Positions 8,217-15,476 of a stretch of 54,311 nt of DNA are shown one piece after another. The notes beneath the pieces are model-generated. The model was not told where the DNA came from and made no database searches. It saw nothing but the letters and a program-made list of their open reading frames with translations. Both the position numbers and the translations under genes were made by a program. Source of the DNA: CBDUXP01 sp965371225 [NCBI: uncultured bacterium] (GTDB lineage: Bacteria; Abyssobacteria; SURF-5; CBDUXP01); contig CBDUXP010000024.1 of the NCBI GenBank assembly GCA_965371225.1, forward strand, positions 1 through 54,311. Reading direction: 5' to 3'. Position 1 is the first letter of the stretch, and each line of letters begins with the position of its first letter.

Positions 8217-9258
8217 GGGGCCGGGCCAGGTGCGACCGCACGCACTCCACGAGCACGTCGCAGCCCTCGATCACGGGATCGCAGGTGGGGAGCCCGAGTT
8301 CCGCTTCGAGGGCGCGCCGCGCGGCAGCCACGGCCTCCGCGTCCAGACCCGCACTGCTCAGGGACAGGGCCAGCACCGGCGCTCCACTCACCAGGCGGAT
8401 GATCTCCACGTGATTCGCGGGGGGCGCGAGGGGATGCTCGGGAAATCCTTCGTACGCGGTGCGGCCAGGCGCGTGCTGGAGTATGACGGCCGCGGGCCGC
8501 GCCGCCCCGAGGATCTCGAACCCGCCGGGATACGCCGGGTGCGTCAGACTGCCCTGGCCTTCCACGAGAATGACTTGCGGGTGCTCGGCCGCCCAGGCGC
8601 TGTGCACCGCGTGCTCGATCTCGCCAGCGACAAAATCATTGACCAGCGCGTCCAAGCGCAGACTGTACTTCGCCCCCTGCAGCCAGGCTGTTTGCCCCGT
8701 GCCCACCCACTCGGCCGAGATGCCGGCTGCGTTCAACGCCTCGGCCAGCAAAATGGTCGTGGTGCGTTTGCCGACGCAGGCGTCCGTACCCAGGAGGGCG
8801 ACCACAAAGCTGTCGACTTCTTGGATCTTGTTGGAGAAGAAATGCGGGTGCTCTGCCGGGCGCCGCACATCCACCAAGCGGCCCCCGTGCTCGGCCGCGA
8901 GCGCGGCAAACTCCGGGTCGTCTGCCAGGAACTCGTGCATGCCGCTGGCGACGGACATGCCGCAACGCAGCGCATCCGCCACGATGGTGCGGAACTCGGG
9001 CGGCAGCACGCCGCCGTCCGGGGCCACGCCGACAATCAGCCAATCGGCCGCCACGTCGTCGAGCGCGGCGACGATGGGCAAGCCGGGCTTCGCGCCGGGG
9101 CAGACGGCATCCGCGGTGCGGCCCGCGAGGGTGGAATCCAGAATGCCGACCACGTCGTAGCGCGTGCAATGCCGCGCAAGACCGTGCGCGGTCTTCCCGC
9201 GCGGATGCGCGAAGTTGCCTTCACACAGGATCAGCGCGCGTCCATCCACTTCGTGCAT
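8206..9258 (-). CDS. dgcN: DUF1611 protein, DgcN-like D-glutamate N-acetyltransferase
   Basis: This 350-residue DUF1611-family protein has an N-terminal Rossmann-like half and a C-terminal P-loop half (GTDACVGKRT, residues 157-166). The family includes DgcN, which acetylates D-glutamate before DgcA racemises the product. The length fits, and the adjacent overlapping dgcA-like gene matches the known dgcN-dgcA order. Older annotation calls the family NAD-dependent epimerase/dehydratase, without good support. D-glutamate from peptidoglycan turnover would be the likely substrate in a cell that recycles walls or scavenges. No dgcR-type regulator is adjacent. Confidence 0.82.
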   Translation of the reverse strand: MHEVDGRALILCEGNFAHPRGKTAHGLARHCTRYDVVGILDSTLAGRTADAVCPGAKPGLPIVAALDDVAADWLIVGVAPDGGVLPPEFRTIVADALRCGMSVASGMHEFLADDPEFAALAAEHGGRLVDVRRPAEHPHFFSNKIQEVDSFVVALLGTDACVGKRTTTILLAEALNAAGISAEWVGTGQTAWLQGAKYSLRLDALVNDFVAGEIEHAVHSAWAAEHPQVILVEGQGSLTHPAYPGGFEILGAARPAAVILQHAPGRTAYEGFPEHPLAPPANHVEIIRLVSGAPVLALSLSSAGLDAEAVAAARRALEAELGLPTCDPVIEGCDVLVECVRSHLARPRAP

Positions 9259-9308
9259 CCCCCCGGCCCCAGGTCACGGCCCGCGGCCGCGAATCGTGCG
9301 CGCCCGCG

Positions 9309-9950
9309 TCAGTCGCTGATCGTCACCCTGGTCATCGACAATTGCTGCTGTGGCCGGTCGTTCCTGCCCGTGGCCTGCTCCCCGAACGCGTTCACGTGCT
9401 CCTCGCCACTGATGACCTGGCCGAAGATCGTGTATTCGCCATCCAACCATGTGGGGGAGCCGAGACAGATGTAAAACTGCGAGCCGGCACTGTCCGGGTC
9501 CGCCGTGCGCGCCATGGCGAGCACCCCGGGGGCATGGTGGCGGCTGTTGAATTCCGCCGGCAGGCGCCAGCCGGGGCCGCCTTGGCCGCTGCCCTTGGGG
9601 TCGCCGCCCTGGATCATGAAGCCCGGAATCACGCGGTGAAACACCAAGCCGTCGTAGTAGCCGTCCTGCGCCAACTGGATGAAATTTTCGACCGTGTTCG
9701 GCGCGTCCTCCGGGAAGAACTCGACCACCACGTCGCCAATGGGTTCGCCCTCGATGGCGAAGGTGAGCGTGGCGGTCTTGCCGGCGTTCTTGGCCGCGAG
9801 TTCGGCCGGGTCGCCCCAGCGTTTCAGATCATCGGACTGGTCGGCCATGGTGGGACCCTCTTTGGCCCCGTCGCGGGCCCGCATGTTCACAACCGTAAAA
9901 CCGGCAATGGCGGCGAGCAGCACGACGATACTGATAATCCGCTGCCGCAC
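9309..9950 (-). CDS. membrane-anchored or exported cyclophilin-type peptidyl-prolyl isomerase
   Basis: This 213-residue protein has an N-terminal hydrophobic helix (about residues 5-22) without a clear signal-peptidase site, followed by a short linker and a full cyclophilin domain. The active-site block FHRVIPGFMIQGGD (104-117) contains the catalytic Arg106 plus Phe111 and Gln114. GSQFYICL follows in the right place. The protein should catalyse proline isomerisation on the periplasmic side. It lies 20 nt after a second cyclophilin gene that has no export signal, giving a cytosolic/periplasmic pair. Confidence 0.9.
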   Translation of the reverse strand: MRQRIISIVVLLAAIAGFTVVNMRARDGAKEGPTMADQSDDLKRWGDPAELAAKNAGKTATLTFAIEGEPIGDVVVEFFPEDAPNTVENFIQLAQDGYYDGLVFHRVIPGFMIQGGDPKGSGQGGPGWRLPAEFNSRHHAPGVLAMARTADPDSAGSQFYICLGSPTWLDGEYTIFGQVISGEEHVNAFGEQATGRNDRPQQQLSMTRVTISD

Positions 9951-9970
9951 TGGCGTCCCCCTGCCTCCGC

Positions 9971-10513
9971 CTATGCCGCCGGCCCGTCGATGATTTCCAC
10001 GCGCGTCATGCTCAACGCCCGCTGCGGCCGATCCTCTTCACCGGTTTCCACCTGGCCCAGCTCGAGCACGTGCTCCATGCCCTCGCAGACCTGTCCGAAC
10101 ACCGTGTAGTTGCGGTTGAGGTGCTGCGCGGGCGCGAGGCAGATATAGAACTGGCTGCCGGCGCTATCCGGCTCCGCCGACCGCGCCATGGCCACCGTTC
10201 CCGTCACGTGCCGGCGCTCGTTGAACTCCGCCGGAATCTGGTAGCCCGGGCCGCCGTTACCGGTGCCGGTCGGGTCGCCGCCCTGGATCATGAAATTCGG
10301 GATCACCCGGTGGAACGCCAGGCCGTTGTAGAACCCCTGTTGCGCCAGGGTGATGAAGTTCTCGACCGTGTTCGGCGCCTCTGCCGGGAACAGCCGGATC
10401 ATGCAGTATCCGCCCGGTTCCCCATCGATGGCGAACTCGATGACCGCGTGTTTGTTCTGGTTCTTCTGCGCCAGGTCCAGCGGCGCACTCGTAGTCATTT
10501 CCGGCGGCGTCAT
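9971..10513 (-). CDS. cytosolic cyclophilin-type peptidyl-prolyl isomerase
   Basis: This 180-residue cyclophilin domain protein has no signal sequence. The catalytic segment FHRVIPNFMIQGGD (68-81) and GSQFYICLAP are intact. It is closely similar to the next gene downstream apart from that gene's membrane anchor, so the two arose by duplication. The ATG at 10513 has GGAG 6 nt upstream. A longer upstream reading exists but runs into the adjacent gene region and lacks a start signal. Both copies keep all key residues. Confidence 0.9.
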   Translation of the reverse strand: MTPPEMTTSAPLDLAQKNQNKHAVIEFAIDGEPGGYCMIRLFPAEAPNTVENFITLAQQGFYNGLAFHRVIPNFMIQGGDPTGTGNGGPGYQIPAEFNERRHVTGTVAMARSAEPDSAGSQFYICLAPAQHLNRNYTVFGQVCEGMEHVLELGQVETGEEDRPQRALSMTRVEIIDGPAA

Positions 10514-10596
10514 GGCAACTCCAAAGCAAAACCCACCCCAACCGAGGTGGGCGAGTTGGAGAGTATAGCACGCCCCGCGGGCCCCGGCCCCGGGGG

Positions 10597-11253
10597 TCAG
10601 CGCGTGCGGGTCACCCCGAGTTTGGGGCAGAAGCGCTCTACCGGGCAGCGGCTGCACCAGGGCGACGTGGGTGTGCACGTGTGCTGCCCGAAGGCTACCA
10701 GCAGCGGGTTGTACCGCTTCCAGTGGCGTGCCGGCAGCCGCTCGCGCAGCGCCCGTTCGGTCTGCTCGGGCGTCTTCGTCTGCACGAAGCCCCACAGGTT
10801 CGAGATGCGGTGCACGTGCGTGTCCACGCAAATCGCCGGCTTGTCGAACGCAAGCGTGACAACCAGGTTCGCCGTCTTGCGGCCCACGCCGGGCAGCGTG
10901 CAGAGCGTTTCGATCTCGTCGGGCACCCGGCCGTCGAACTCCTCGATCAACTGGATGCACAGTTGCTTGATGTGCCGCGCTTTCGTTTTGTAGAACCCGA
11001 CGGGGTGGATGGCCCGCTCGATGGTACGCACGGGCAACCGCGCCATAGTCGCCGGCGTGTCCGCCAGGGCGAAGAGGCGCGGCGCGGCGGCGGCGGTGGT
11101 TTCATCTTTCGTGCGCGCGCTCATCAGCGTGGCGACCAACTGGCGAAACGGCGACGCACCGCCGGCCGCCATGAACGAAATGACCGGCGCCTGCCACGTG
11201 GGGGCGTGCTCTTCCAGAATGGCGAGGACGCGGGTCAGGCGCCGCACGCTCAT
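10597..11253 (-). CDS. nth: endonuclease III (DNA glycosylase/AP lyase)
   Basis: This is a base-excision repair enzyme that removes oxidised pyrimidines and cleaves the abasic site. The helix-hairpin-helix LPGVGRKTA (120-128) carries the catalytic Lys126, and Asp144 (VDTHVHRI) is the second catalytic residue. The C-terminal [4Fe-4S] motif is complete: Cys193, Cys200, Cys203 and Cys209 (C-X6-C-X2-C-X5-C). At 218 residues it fits the family (about 211). The ATG at 11253 has no ideal ribosome-binding site; a GTG at 11289 would add 12 residues. It is divergent from the MgtC-like gene. Confidence 0.93.
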   Translation of the reverse strand: MSVRRLTRVLAILEEHAPTWQAPVISFMAAGGASPFRQLVATLMSARTKDETTAAAAPRLFALADTPATMARLPVRTIERAIHPVGFYKTKARHIKQLCIQLIEEFDGRVPDEIETLCTLPGVGRKTANLVVTLAFDKPAICVDTHVHRISNLWGFVQTKTPEQTERALRERLPARHWKRYNPLLVAFGQHTCTPTSPWCSRCPVERFCPKLGVTRTR

Positions 11254-11334
11254 CGGCCCGGGGACTTTTGACTTCCCTCCCACCGCCACCTACTATGGTT
11301 TTATGAGTTGCACGCGCGCGGTCGAGGTGAGTAC

Positions 11335-12036
11335 GTGGATATCCTGCGGCAGCTCCTGATCCCCTACGAGTCGCAGGCCGACTGGATCGCGGCGCTGGAC
11401 GTGGTGGTGAAGATGTGCATTGCGGTCCTGCTCAGCGGGCTCATCGGCTGGGAGCGGGAGAGCAAGGATCAGCCGGCGGGGCTGCGGACGCACATCATAC
11501 TGTGCGTCGGCGCGACCATGATGACCATCGTCTCCATCCGCAGCGTGGCGGACCTGGGCGGGGTGGAGCCCACGCGCATCATGGCGCAGATCGTCAGCGG
11601 CATCGGGTTCCTCGGCGCCGGCGCTATTATCCGGCTCGGCATGACGGTGCGCGGGCTGACCACCGCCACCACGCTGTGGTCGATTGCGGGCGTCGGCATG
11701 GCCATCGGCGCGGGCTATTACCTCCCGGCCCTCATCGCGGTCGCGACCATGTACGTTGTACTGCACTACTTGGAGAACCTGCCGGTGCGCACCGAGGGCA
11801 GCCGCAACATGCATCTCAGCGTGGTCGCGGACATGCATCACGGCCGGGTGGCCGCGGTGGAGGACCTGCTCGTCGACATGGGGGCCAAGGTGCGCAGCCT
11901 CCGCGCCCACGCCGCCGCGCAACCCGGGACCATCGAGATCGAGGGGATCGTGAAACTGCCCCGTGACCTGGAGCCCGGGCCGATCATCGAAGGCCTGCTC
12001 GAACTCGACGGGATCACCCAAACGGATTTGCATTAG
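11335..12036 (+). CDS. MgtC/SapB-family membrane protein
   Basis: This 233-residue protein has the MgtC core: several membrane helices with LSGLIGWERE, the GLRTHIIL loop and the GIGFLGAGAII helix. It then has a soluble C-terminal ACT-like domain of about 80 residues. MgtC proteins modulate F-type ATPase activity and acid or low-Mg adaptation in pathogens; in environmental bacteria the role is less clear. I chose GTG at 11335 because GAGGTGA lies just upstream (core spacing 7 nt). A TTG at 11308 is a weaker choice. The C-terminal domain places it with the longer MgtC forms. Confidence 0.87.
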   Translation: MDILRQLLIPYESQADWIAALDVVVKMCIAVLLSGLIGWERESKDQPAGLRTHIILCVGATMMTIVSIRSVADLGGVEPTRIMAQIVSGIGFLGAGAIIRLGMTVRGLTTATTLWSIAGVGMAIGAGYYLPALIAVATMYVVLHYLENLPVRTEGSRNMHLSVVADMHHGRVAAVEDLLVDMGAKVRSLRAHAAAQPGTIEIEGIVKLPRDLEPGPIIEGLLELDGITQTDLH

Positions 12037-12059
12037 GGGCGGCGCCCGCCGGCCCCGCG

Positions 12060-12593
12060 TCAGCCTTCCGTGGCCTCCGCCTGCTTCTGCCCCGCACTGC
12101 GCATGAGTTCGGCCAGCCCGCCCTCTGGAAGGGGTTTGATCCATTCCGTCTCGATGTGCCGGCCGCCGTCCATGAACTCCTGAAACGTCTGCCCGAACCG
12201 GAAGAACTTGTCGGCGCGCATCTGGTCCTGCGCCTCCACGTGAATGGGGTCGTCGTTAATCGACAGCACGTTCAAAGTATGCCCCAGGTCCGCGCCGTCA
12301 TTGCGCTGACTGCCGTGGAGGATGTCGGCCCAGAGCACGTACCGCGCTTCGAGCGTGAAGTCGGGATCGAAGTCGGCGGCGTCCCCCTTTGCGTCCAACT
12401 CCACGACCTCCGTGCAGCCGAATTCCTCAAACACGAACCCGAACAGGAACCGCTTGCGCAGCAGGAGGTCCGGCTTGATGCGCAGGCACCAGCGGACGTC
12501 CGCCGCGCCGATGCGCTGGTAGATTTCGCGGTCGTCGGTGTTCATGCGCGCGGCGAGCGCCTGATACCACTCCAGGGACGGGAAGGCGGGCAT
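12060..12593 (-). CDS. SCP2 sterol-transfer-like small protein
   Basis: This 177-residue soluble protein has no signal peptide. The N-terminal block (PSLEWYQALAARMN) and the later pattern of short hydrophobic strands around ARYVLWADILHG resemble SCP2-like lipid-binding proteins, which carry hydrophobic ligands such as sterols or acyl chains. The match is by pattern only and is not certain. It lies 14 nt downstream of the ferritin-like gene, so the two are probably co-transcribed. It may deliver or hold a hydrophobic substrate for that enzyme, which is inference. Confidence 0.55.
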   Translation of the reverse strand: MPAFPSLEWYQALAARMNTDDREIYQRIGAADVRWCLRIKPDLLLRKRFLFGFVFEEFGCTEVVELDAKGDAADFDPDFTLEARYVLWADILHGSQRNDGADLGHTLNVLSINDDPIHVEAQDQMRADKFFRFGQTFQEFMDGGRHIETEWIKPLPEGGLAELMRSAGQKQAEATEG

Positions 12594-12607
12594 GGGGATC
12601 GCGCCGG

Positions 12608-13705
12608 CTAGAACGGTGCGGCTTCGGGCAGCTTCGTCTTGGACCGGCGGTCGAGCCCGCCCACGTCACAGCGGCGGAGGTAGCTCTCGCGCGTCAGCTT
12701 CCAGCCCTCACGCATGCGCGCCAACCCCTCGCGCAACTTCGCCCGGTCGGCACCGCCGACGAGCAACACCGCTTGCGCCTCATTGAAGTCCGGCTCTTTG
12801 AACGTTTCGAGCTGAATTTCCTCGGCCGTATCCAGCCCCTTGTGGATCACGTCCGCGACTTCGGGACGGTGTTTCATGACGTACTTCAGGTGGCCGACGC
12901 CGTACGCCACGTGCCGCGCCTCGTCCTGCATGCAGCGGCGGTAAATTGCCTTCTCCGCCTGGTTCTGCGCCAGCGCCTCCCCAGTGCGGAAGATGTCGAG
13001 CACCACGCCCTCGGCGAAGAGGTGCATGACCGTGCTGCCGATGGTATACGTCTCGCTGTCGAGAATATTTTTCAGCGCCCACTCGTTCCCCGGCAGGCAC
13101 CGCGTGAGCCCGCCGCCGTTCGCCAGCGCCCGCTTGCGGAACACTTCCAGGTGCCGCGCCTCGTCCATCGCCTGCGTGCACAGGAACATCTTCACCTCGT
13201 GGTAGTCCTGGCTGATCTTGTTCACCCAGAGCGACGGGAAGTCCGCCGCCACCATCTCCACTTCCGTCAGCAGGGTGCACATGACGCAGACCGCGCGCTC
13301 GATCTCCTCCGGCAGCGGCTCCAGCGTCTCCCACGGGATGTCGCGGGTGGCCGACCACTGCCGCGCCACCGCCTCCTCGTACAGCTCGCACACGTTGTCC
13401 GACCACACCATCCACTTCTCGTCCAGCGTGTAGCCCAGGTCCGGCATCTCCCCCTGGATGTCCGACCCGCGCGGGGCCATGCAGTGCCGCGGGTCCGCCT
13501 TGTCCGGCACCTCGCCGTACGGGCCGATGTTGATGTCCTTCAGCGTCAGCCCCTTCTTGCTCGGCCGCGCGTGCACGCCCCACTCCGTGTGGATCGCGTC
13601 AGGCTTCAGCCACGTGAGCGCGCCCCAGGAACTTTTCTCGTCCAGCGGTTCGAAATCCGTGTCGACCGGCGTGTACTGCCAGTGTTTTGCTTCGCGTGCG
13701 GCCAT
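12608..13705 (-). CDS. ferritin-like di-iron protein with two DEARH motifs, probable oxygenase or oxidase
   Basis: This 365-residue helical protein contains two E-X-X-H iron-binding motifs in the form DEARH (181-185 and 261-265). It also has plausible ligand glutamates at Glu148/150 (TEVEM) and Glu232 (FAEG). This is the di-carboxylate four-helix-bundle site of ferritin-like oxidases and of bacterial multicomponent monooxygenases, which also use DE-x-RH motifs. No ferredoxin or reductase subunit is adjacent. The start is ATG at 13705, giving MAAREAKHW. Substrate unknown; the SCP2-like partner downstream suggests a hydrophobic one. The iron site is convincing; the chemistry is inferred. Confidence 0.8.
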   Translation of the reverse strand: MAAREAKHWQYTPVDTDFEPLDEKSSWGALTWLKPDAIHTEWGVHARPSKKGLTLKDINIGPYGEVPDKADPRHCMAPRGSDIQGEMPDLGYTLDEKWMVWSDNVCELYEEAVARQWSATRDIPWETLEPLPEEIERAVCVMCTLLTEVEMVAADFPSLWVNKISQDYHEVKMFLCTQAMDEARHLEVFRKRALANGGGLTRCLPGNEWALKNILDSETYTIGSTVMHLFAEGVVLDIFRTGEALAQNQAEKAIYRRCMQDEARHVAYGVGHLKYVMKHRPEVADVIHKGLDTAEEIQLETFKEPDFNEAQAVLLVGGADRAKLREGLARMREGWKLTRESYLRRCDVGGLDRRSKTKLPEAAPF

Positions 13706-13838
13706 AGAAGTGCCTGTCTCCTCGGTTCCCCAGCCGCGGCACCAGCGCCGCGATACGGCGTCTAGCGTAGGCCACCCACCCCCAGCCGTCAAACACGACT
13801 CGGCCTGCCGCGTACCTGCGCCGATTCTGGCCAACGCC

Positions 13839-13957
13839 GTGAATATCCCGGTGCCCGCAGCGGTACAATCACCGTGCCTCTCACGCGCGTACATCGCGAG
13901 ACCCCATGAGCGATCCGCCTTCCGCCGCCGAGCCGGCCCACCCGCGCCGCCGCTGGT
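13839..13957 (+). repeat. duplicated promoter and start region, copy A
   Basis: This block matches 15358-15476 almost base for base through the untranslated part. It includes a TACAAT that would be a -10 element (13864-13869) and the ATG context of the following gene. The -35 region is weak in both copies. The match fades within the coding region, where only the Pro/Arg-rich N-terminus is shared. Confidence 0.85.
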
Positions 13958-15315
13958 TTACCTTCAGAAGGAAGCCTCGTCCCTTGTGGATCCGGGTCCT
14001 CTCCTACTGTCTCGCCGTACCTTGCGTGGGCATGCTCGTCTTCCCCGCGATTCAAGGACACCGTCTTCGATCGCGCGTCGCCGCCCTTGAACGGAACGGC
14101 GAAACCCTCGTCCTCGCCGAGCTGGCTCCCGCACATATCCCGCCTGAGGACAACGCGGCCATACTACTCGCCTTCGCGTTCGCCGAACTGGACGAGGTCG
14201 ACCGCCGAGCGCGGGGGGTCGCCACCGAACAAGCCAAGCGCACCGGCAAACCAGTGGACCCTCAGTACGATGCACATGTTGCATTTAGAAAATCACTGAC
14301 TTTTGCATGCTTTCGCGAGCACGAAGCGCATCTCCGAGCCCGACTTACGGATCATCAAGAAGCGCTGCGGTTAGCGGAGGCGGCCTTGACACGGCCGGCT
14401 TGTCGATTCGAGGTGGAGTACGAAGCGGGAATGGATGCCGACCTGCCCCACTTGGCGCGGCTATCCACACTCGCGGGGCTGTTCGCGCTTCGCGCCATTG
14501 CCCAGAGCGCGGACGGACAGGTCGCGGATCCGGAAACCAACGTCGTTCAGATTCTCAGGCTAGCCCGCACCCTGGAAGGGGAGCCAATTTTTGTCAGTGA
14601 AATCGTGCGTCTGCGCATTGACCGCATCGCGACCCGCACCCTTCAGGAGTTGGTAGACCACCATGCCCTCTCTTCGGCGGCCCTGGCACAACTGGTGCCC
14701 TTGCTGGCAGATGAGACCAACCAACTGACAGCCGTCCACACACTAAAGGGCGAACGTGCGAGCGCCTATACGTACTTCCACGGTGGACTGGAGGAGAAGC
14801 TAATGTCGCCTCTACCGAGGGCACTGTTGCGGCAATCGCTCATCGTCTACTTGGATGCGATGGAAGATATTATCGCCAGTGCGGACTTGTCGTATTTCGC
14901 ATCTTTGCAGACGTGCCGCGAGATGGATGCGTCCGTCCCGGGATTACGTGACAGTGCGAGCTGGGCGGAAACTGCTCGGCATCATCTGCCTTCCTACCTT
15001 GCCGCTGGGGCTAAAACGCAGGCGCGCCTGAGGTCTGCTGCTGTCGGCTGTTCACTCGCCGCAGACATGGCCGACGGCGCGGCCCCGCCTGAGACGCTGG
15101 AGGGCGTGCCGGTGCCGCTGCGGACGGATCCCTTCACGGGAACCGATCTCCGAGTGACGCGCACGGAGGATGCGCTCGTGGTCTACTCCGTCGGGATGAA
15201 CGGCCAGGACGACGGCGGCGTCTTCGAGAAGCACAACCCCAACCGCAGCCCGGACATCAAGGACGACATCGCGTTCCGCGTGCCGCTGCGCACCGTCAGC
15301 GGCCATTCTTTGTAG
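13906..15315 (+). CDS. membrane-anchored protein of unknown function, tandem paralogue A
   Basis: This 469-residue protein has a basic Pro/Arg-rich N-terminus and one membrane helix (about residues 27-47), then a mostly helical extracytoplasmic part. The last about 85 residues form a distinct module with TDPF(T/S)G, LVVYSVGMNGQDDGG and SPDIKDDIAFRV. Similar YSVG-x-NG-x-DDGG tails occur in planctomycete and related proteins of unknown role. Its neighbour is a diverged copy, with 5' and 3' ends far more alike than the middles. Base composition in the middle is somewhat less GC-rich. No enzyme motif is visible, so no function is assigned. Confidence 0.75.
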   Translation: MSDPPSAAEPAHPRRRWFTFRRKPRPLWIRVLSYCLAVPCVGMLVFPAIQGHRLRSRVAALERNGETLVLAELAPAHIPPEDNAAILLAFAFAELDEVDRRARGVATEQAKRTGKPVDPQYDAHVAFRKSLTFACFREHEAHLRARLTDHQEALRLAEAALTRPACRFEVEYEAGMDADLPHLARLSTLAGLFALRAIAQSADGQVADPETNVVQILRLARTLEGEPIFVSEIVRLRIDRIATRTLQELVDHHALSSAALAQLVPLLADETNQLTAVHTLKGERASAYTYFHGGLEEKLMSPLPRALLRQSLIVYLDAMEDIIASADLSYFASLQTCREMDASVPGLRDSASWAETARHHLPSYLAAGAKTQARLRSAAVGCSLAADMADGAAPPETLEGVPVPLRTDPFTGTDLRVTRTEDALVVYSVGMNGQDDGGVFEKHNPNRSPDIKDDIAFRVPLRTVSGHSL

Positions 15316-15337
15316 GGGCCGGTCGCCAGACCGGCCC
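15316..15337 (+). terminator. hairpin directly after the stop codon of paralogue A
   Basis: A 9-bp perfect stem (GGGCCGGTC pairing with GACCGGCCC) with a 4-nt loop starts one base after the TAG. No T-run follows. It contains the GTAGGGGC sequence that recurs at several intergenic sites in the window, so it may be a REP-like repeat unit rather than a terminator. Confidence 0.45.
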
Positions 15338-15357
15338 ACGGGCGAACCGGCGCCCGC

Positions 15358-15476
15358 GTGAATATCCCGGTGCCGCCAGCAGTACAATCACCGTGCCTCT
15401 CACGCGCGTACATCGCGAGACCCCATGAGCGAGCCACCTGCCCCAGCCGAACCGGCCCGGCCCCGCCGCCGCTGGT
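15358..15476 (+). repeat. duplicated promoter and start region, copy B
   Basis: This is the second copy of the block at 13839-13957, with TACAAT at 15383-15388. Conservation of an untranslated region between the two copies suggests either recent duplication or selection to keep the two genes under the same control. Confidence 0.85.
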
